From NCBI GenBank assembly GCA_021731385.1, contig JAKFXM010000082.1, positions 1 through 14,078 of the forward strand: DNA of 14,078 bases. Direction: 5' to 3'. Under the pieces are notes generated by a model. The model ran no database searches. It worked only from the letters and a program-made list of their open reading frames with translations, and was not told where the DNA came from. Below, piece after piece: positions 7,459-14,078 of this stretch (position 1 is its first letter; each line of letters starts with the position of its first letter). A program made the translations under genes and the position numbers. The stretch comes from Methanobacteriota archaeon. GTDB taxonomy: Archaea > Altiarchaeota > Altiarchaeia > IMC4 > QMZM01.

Positions 7459-7471
7459 GGATTTATTAAAG
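7459..7471 (-). promoter_or_regulatory. Candidate TATA box of aspartate kinase
   Basis: CTTTAATAAATCC on the minus strand is centred about 24 nt before the ATG at 7441, which fits a leaderless start. The wider region is A/T-rich, so this is only a candidate. Confidence 0.4.
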
Positions 7472-7530
7472 AAAAAATAATAAAGTTTTGAAATTGGATA
7501 AGAACTTACAAAAAGAGATCGGAATTCAGT

Positions 7531-7560
7531 TAAATTTTCAGGCAGTGGTTGTAGGTCATA
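7531..7560 (-). repeat. Second copy of the rnpB 3' end
   Basis: The 16-mer CAGGCAGTGGTTGTAG (7539-7554) recurs exactly at 7680-7695, where it is the 3' end of the RNase P RNA. Similarity extends on both sides (TTAAAT before, TC(C)AT after, with single-base gaps) to about 27-30 nt. The copies are 141 nt apart. The downstream copy carries the P1 3' strand and part of the P4 3' strand but no upstream P-RNA sequence. Confidence 0.8.
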
Positions 7561-7644
7561 AGGGCACTTCGTGCCCTTATCAACCCTAATTTTGGGAATC
7601 CAAAACCTTTCCTAAAGGGTTTGGGCCCTAATCAACCCTAATTT
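7558..7644. repeat. Hairpin block between the two rnpB 3' ends
   Basis: ATAAGGGCAC/GTGCCCTTAT with loop TTC (7558-7580) is a perfect 10-bp hairpin. CCAAAACCTTT/AAAGGGTTTGG with loop CCT (7600-7624) has one mismatch and is framed by GGG (7594-7596) and CCC (7626-7628). A 19-nt direct repeat with one mismatch, CCCT(T/A)ATCAACCCTAATTT, occurs at 7574-7592 and 7626-7644, either side of the second hairpin. Confidence 0.75.
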
Positions 7645-7679
7645 CACTAATAAAATTTCAAAAATAATTCATTAAATCT

Positions 7680-7952
7680 CAGGCAGTGGTTGTAGTCCAT
7701 CTTCTGTACCCTGAAAAATTCAGGAGGGCATTCGTCTAAGCGATGTAAAATCTTGCACCAGATAGGACATCCCGTTTCACAAGGCTGGATGCATCTTCAG
7801 TTGCCATCATAATCAACTGCATACAGCCATCTCGTCTCTATGATGTACCTTTGGTTTTCACCAACGCCAGAAGGCTATCTTTATGGTGGATGGAACTTCC
7901 TTAGAATTCTAAAAAGGATTAGAATTCCAGCGGCCCTCAACCACTACCTGAT
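7680..7952 (-). ncRNA. rnpB: RNase P RNA
   Basis: This is the catalytic RNA that removes tRNA 5' leaders. Conserved parts appear in order on the minus strand. P1 is 13 bp (CAGGTAGTGGTTG at 7950-7938 with CAACCACTGCCTG at 7692-7680, one G-U pair). P3 is the stem GAATTCTAA/TTAGAATTC. P4 pairs AGTTCCATC (7897-7889) with GATGGACT (7701-7694), leaving one bulged U as in known P4 helices. AGAGACGAGA (7840-7831) resembles CR-II, GTGAAACGGG (7780-7771) CR-III, and ACAGAAG just before the P4 3' strand CR-V. About 273 nt fits archaeal P-RNAs. It begins about 20 nt after the 23S processing stem with no clear promoter between, so co-transcription with the rRNA is likely. The exact ends are approximate. 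Confidence 0.88.
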
Positions 7953-7972
7953 CAGGTATTGAATAATTGATT

Positions 7973-7997
7973 CCGCAAATGGATGATTATCGCTAGG
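7973..7997 (-). other. 3' side of the 23S processing stem (BHB-like)
   Basis: CATCCATTTGCGG (minus strand, 7985-7973) pairs perfectly over 13 bp with CCGCAAATGGATG at 11074-11062. Inside it, GCGA/TCGC (4 bp) is flanked by short bulges (TAA(T) and CAG), followed by the rRNA terminal helix. This is close to the bulge-helix-bulge cut by archaeal splicing endonuclease to release pre-23S. Confidence 0.75.
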
Positions 7998-11048
<3,051 letters not shown>

Positions 11049-11061
11049 TCCCTCTGGCGAA

Positions 11062-11074
11062 CATCCATTTGCGG
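11062..11074 (-). other. 5' side of the 23S processing stem
   Basis: CCGCAAATGGATG on the minus strand, fully complementary to 7985-7973. It marks the 5' cut region of pre-23S. Confidence 0.75.
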
Positions 11075-11094
11075 TCTCATTAACTTCAACCCTT

Positions 11095-11158
11095 CGCATA
11101 CGATAAATTTATCGCATGCTGCACAAAATTTCATCAAAAGATGAATATGAAATTTTTA
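11095..11158. repeat. Palindromes in the tRNA-Ala–23S spacer (proximal)
   Basis: A 24-bp near-perfect palindrome, GCATACGATAAA followed by TTTATCGCATGC with one A/C mismatch, covers about 11095-11118. Next is a stem AAAATTTCAT/ATGAAATTTT around an inner TTTCATC/GATGAA hairpin (about 11122-11158). Both lie outside the 23S processing stem and would be removed from the pre-rRNA. Confidence 0.6.
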
Positions 11159-11168
11159 ATTATCAATC

Positions 11169-11249
11169 GAATTCGCCGACCCGAAAAATTCCTTTCAGGA
11201 ATTTTTGGGCCCAATCAGAGCCAAAGGCTCTGATTCGGGAGGCGAATTC
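11169..11249. repeat. Twin 30-nt hairpin element closed by an outer stem
   Basis: The outer stem GAATTCGCC/GGCGAATTC (9 bp) encloses two abutting 30-nt hairpins. The first (11180-11209) is CCC-G-AAAAATTCCT, loop TTC, AGGAATTTTT-GGG. The second (11210-11239) is CCC-AATCAGAGCC, loop AAA, GGCTCTGATT-C-GGG. They meet at GGGCCC and are mirror images in layout, each with one unpaired G or C beside the CCC/GGG clamp. Confidence 0.85.
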
Positions 11250-11274
11250 CTTTCTTTCTTTTTCGCCAGCGTTT

Positions 11275-11349
11275 CCCGAATTTCGCAGGCGAAATTGGGC
11301 CCAAAAATCGCAAAGCGATTTTTCGGTTCTTTCTTTTGAAAAGAAAGAA
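11275..11349. repeat. Triple hairpin block next to tRNA-Ala
   Basis: CCC-G-AATTTCGC/GCGAAATT-GGG (11275-11299) meets (CCC)AAAAATCGC-AAA-GCGATTTTT-C-GG (11300-11326) at GGGCCC, the same mirror layout as the 11169-11249 element. A third hairpin, TTCTTTCTTTT/AAAAGAAAGAA (11327-11349), follows and ends 10 nt from the tRNA 3' end. Confidence 0.8.
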
Positions 11350-11359
11350 AAAGGCTGTA

Positions 11360-11432
11360 TGGACCCGTCGGGATTCGAACCCGAGGCCTTCCGCGTGCAA
11401 GGCGGACGATCTACCAACTGATCTACGGGCCC
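11360..11432 (-). tRNA. tRNA-Ala (anticodon TGC)
   Basis: The 73-nt gene lies in the 16S-23S spacer. Acceptor GGGCCCG pairs with CGGGTCC and includes the G3-U70 pair that identifies alanine tRNAs. The anticodon stem TCCGC/GCGGA holds loop CTTGCAC (anticodon TGC), and the T arm is TCGGG-TTCGAAT-CCCGA. The discriminator is A. CCA is not encoded and must be added. There is no intron. A single Ala tRNA in this spacer is the usual euryarchaeal arrangement. Confidence 0.97.
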
Positions 11433-11510
11433 ATGCCGACGGGTATAAAATTTGATTTTGAAGTATAAATACAAAAAATAGGAAACACAGAAAAAATTAC
11501 AATAAGTAAA

Positions 11511-11557
11511 AAAATTTTGCAAAGCAAAATTTTAACTCGTAATACTCTGTATTACGA
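11511..11557. repeat. Twin hairpins in the 16S–tRNA spacer
   Basis: AAAATTTTGC-AAA-GCAAAATTTT (11511-11533) and TCGTAATAC-TCT-GTATTACGA (11537-11557) are perfect 10- and 9-bp stems with 3-nt loops, separated by 3 nt. They lie outside the 16S processing stem. Confidence 0.7.
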
Positions 11558-11576
11558 TAAAAAAATAAAAATAAAT

Positions 11577-11588
11577 TTAGATAACTGC
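11577..11588 (-). other. 3' side of the 16S processing stem
   Basis: GCAGTTATCTAA on the minus strand pairs perfectly with TTAGATAACTGC at 13174-13163. Inner pairs AGTGTGAA/TTTGCACT follow with G-U pairs and short bulges, consistent with a bulge-helix-bulge cleavage site for pre-16S. Confidence 0.7.
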
Positions 11589-11624
11589 TGATTTAGCACC
11601 CAGTGCAAACTTCAGAATAAAACT

Positions 11625-13118
<1,494 letters not shown>

Positions 13119-13162
13119 TAATGGTCGCATATAATAAAAAGGTTCACACTAGGTTTTGCCTT

Positions 13163-13174
13163 GCAGTTATCTAA
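13163..13174 (-). other. 5' side of the 16S processing stem
   Basis: TTAGATAACTGC on the minus strand, partner of 11588-11577. It sits about 45 nt before the 16S 5' end. Confidence 0.7.
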
Positions 13175-13205
13175 TCAGGTATTCAGAGATACCCTCATAA
13201 GTATT

Positions 13206-13243
13206 AATGTATATTATTGTTTTTATCCTTAATAAATAAATAT
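13206..13243 (-). promoter_or_regulatory. Probable rRNA operon promoter region
   Basis: On the minus strand two TATA-like elements lie upstream of the 16S leader: ATATTTATTTATTAAG (about 13243-13228) and CAATAATATACATT (about 13219-13206). Either would start transcription before the processing stem at 13174. I cannot choose between them. Confidence 0.45.
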
Positions 13244-13278
13244 CGGGTCAAAATCCACCTGAAGGGGTAGAATTCAGA

Positions 13279-13294
13279 CAGGAATATATTTTAT
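13279..13294 (+). promoter_or_regulatory. TATA promoter of moaB (leaderless)
   Basis: CAGGAATATATTTTAT is centred about 28-30 nt before the ATG at 13318, and there is no Shine-Dalgarno. This points to a leaderless transcript, divergent from the rRNA operon. Confidence 0.6.
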
Positions 13295-13317
13295 CACCGC
13301 AGGTTAATAAATCAAAA

Positions 13318-13821
13318 ATGGGATATCTTGAACACAGGGAAAAATCTCCCAAATCGCTGAATTTTGCTGTTCTTACAATAAGCGATACACGCACAGAGGA
13401 GAGCGATGAATCAGGAAGGATTATTATTGGGGGATTAAGGAAGTATGGACATAGAATTTCATTTTATTCCATTATAAAGGATGATTTTAATTTAATTCAG
13501 AAAACTATTAAAAAATTATTGAAAGATAGTAAAATTCAGGTGATAATAACAAACGGGGGAACAGGGATTTCAAAAAGGGATGTTACAATTGATGTTGTAT
13601 TAAAAATACTTGAAAAAAAACTCGATGGATTCGGGGAATTGTTCAGGTACTTAAGTTATGATGAAATTGGAAGTTCTGCAATTATGAGCCGGACAGTTGC
13701 AGGAATTGCGGATGGAAAGATAATTATCTGCATTCCGGGTTCTAAAGATGCGGTTAAACTTGCAATGGATGAATTAATACTCCCAGAGATAGGGCATATG
13801 GTCTATGAGGTAGGGAAATAA
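13318..13821 (+). CDS. moaB: MoaB/Mog-family molybdenum cofactor protein (molybdopterin adenylyltransferase-like)
   Basis: The 167-residue length fits MoaB. Members of this family adenylate molybdopterin before molybdate or tungstate is inserted; in archaea MoaB does this job. The fold's key motifs are present: TISDTR (20-25), ITNGGTGISKRDVT (77-90, the MPT-binding loop with the conserved Asp), GFGELFR (104-110), SRTVAGIADGKIIICIPGS (about 124-142) and the C-terminal ELILPEIGHMVYE. No other cofactor genes are in view. The last 40 or so bases of the gene, stop included, recur 153 nt downstream as a second plausible C-terminus. Confidence 0.93.
   Translation: MGYLEHREKSPKSLNFAVLTISDTRTEESDESGRIIIGGLRKYGHRISFYSIIKDDFNLIQKTIKKLLKDSKIQVIITNGGTGISKRDVTIDVVLKILEKKLDGFGELFRYLSYDEIGSSAIMSRTVAGIADGKIIICIPGSKDAVKLAMDELILPEIGHMVYEVGK
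13770..13810 (+). repeat. moaB 3' end, copy 1 of a direct duplication
   Basis: These bases encode the MoaB C-terminus and match 13923-13963 at 39 of the first 40 positions; the one difference, CCA against CCG, is a silent proline change. Weaker similarity continues past the stop to about 13840. Confidence 0.9.
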
Positions 13822-13843
13822 TTATTGAATGAATTTTAAGTGG

Positions 13844-13924
13844 TTTCGCCAGCCATTTTATATGAAATTTATGTGGGGTGCGAAGCACCCCACTCATTTT
13901 CGCCAGCCTTTTGTTAAAAGGCTG
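13844..13924. repeat. Hairpin block between the two moaB 3' ends
   Basis: A direct repeat TTTCGCCAGCC (13844-13854 and 13898-13908) flanks GTGGGGTGC-GAA-GCACCCCAC (13873-13893, perfect 9 bp). CAGCCTTTT-GTT-AAAAGGCTG (13904-13924, perfect 9 bp) follows, and its last bases run into the second moaB copy. The first hairpin contains GCGAAGC, a known unusually stable single-stranded DNA mini-hairpin. Confidence 0.8.
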
Positions 13925-13971
13925 AATTAATACTCCCGGAGATAGGGCATATGGTCTATGAGATGGGTAGG
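13923..13971 (+). pseudogene. Orphan second moaB C-terminal fragment
   Basis: In frame it encodes ELILPEIGHMVYEMGR and stops at TAG, against ELILPEIGHMVYEVGK and TAA in the intact gene. It has no start or upstream coding sequence. Either this is a duplicated tail, or it is the original tail displaced by the block at 13811-13922. Confidence 0.85.
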
Positions 13972-14002
13972 TAGAAGGTGAGATAATGAATGGAATTAGG
14001 GT

Positions 14003-14058
14003 CCCGAATTAGCGACGAAGTCGCTAATTGGGCCCGAATTTGCCTCCGGCAAAATGGG
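14003..14058. repeat. Twin hairpin with CCC/GGG clamps at the window end
   Basis: CCC-G-AATTAGCGAC-GAA-GTCGCTAATT-GGG (14003-14032, exactly 30 nt) abuts CCCGAATTTGCC-TCC-GGCAAAATGGG (14033-14058) at GGGCCC. It is the same design as 11169-11249. Flanking sequence on the right is cut by the window edge. Confidence 0.85.
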
Positions 14059-14078
14059 TATAGCTGAGCGATGAAATC

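Noticed and set aside
7558..7644. CRISPR array, because of repeats and palindromes near rnpB
   Set aside because: Only two imperfect repeat units are present, there is no regular spacer pattern, and the spacer itself is a hairpin.
7680..7952. 5S rRNA, expected behind 23S
   Set aside because: The sequence lacks 5S conserved blocks and is too long, whereas P1, the bulged P4 and the CR-like motifs fit RNase P RNA.
11163..11522. 119-codon minus-strand frame across tRNA-Ala and the spacer
   Set aside because: It runs through a clear tRNA gene and structured spacer; it is a chance frame.

Overview
The window is archaeal, probably from an uncultivated euryarchaeote-grade lineage; I cannot name it. 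The evidence is a group II chaperonin (thermosome), a COG1395-type archaeal regulator, TATA/BRE promoters with leaderless or short-leader starts, an archaeal 16S 5' end, the 16S–tRNA-Ala(UGC)–23S order with bulge-helix-bulge-like processing stems, and an archaeal-looking RNase P RNA.

Layout. 1-564: 3' part of a PfkB-family sugar/nucleoside kinase. 808-1452: a leaderless lipoprotein gene with a Thr-rich linker and a PsbP-like domain. 1663-2495: an IS1595-superfamily insertion sequence with 22-nt imperfect terminal inverted repeats and a frame-broken transposase. 2503-2672: palindromic DNA, including a cloverleaf-like element. 2695-4924 (minus): thermosome subunit and Hsp20, two chaperones with separate promoters. 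5001-5921 (minus): COG1395 HTH regulator. 6044-7441 (minus): aspartate kinase with two ACT domains. 7680-7952 (minus): RNase P RNA, about 20 nt outside the 23S processing stem. 7998-13118 (minus): the rRNA operon, transcribed 16S, tRNA-Ala, 23S. No 5S gene is visible. 13318-13821 (plus): moaB, divergent from the rRNA operon.

The most unusual content is a recurring set of compact hairpins, usually in pairs, with perfect 6-12 bp stems and mostly 2-4 nt loops (often GAA/TTC or AAA). They fill intergenic space, the tRNA-23S spacer and one rRNA helix. Several are framed by CCC(G) and GGG and abut at a GGGCCC junction. In two places a hairpin block lies between the 3' end of a gene and a second copy of that same 3' end: rnpB (copies 141 nt apart) and moaB (153 nt apart; both copies encode a plausible MoaB C-terminus). 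A roughly 146-nt three-armed insertion sits in the apical loop of 23S helix 89, next to the peptidyl-transferase centre. Together these suggest a small palindromic, MITE-like element family or an expansion process that duplicates its flank.

Functionally, the region is housekeeping: translation RNAs and tRNA processing, protein folding, aspartate-family amino-acid synthesis and molybdenum cofactor synthesis. The palindromes and the decayed IS are the accessory layer.
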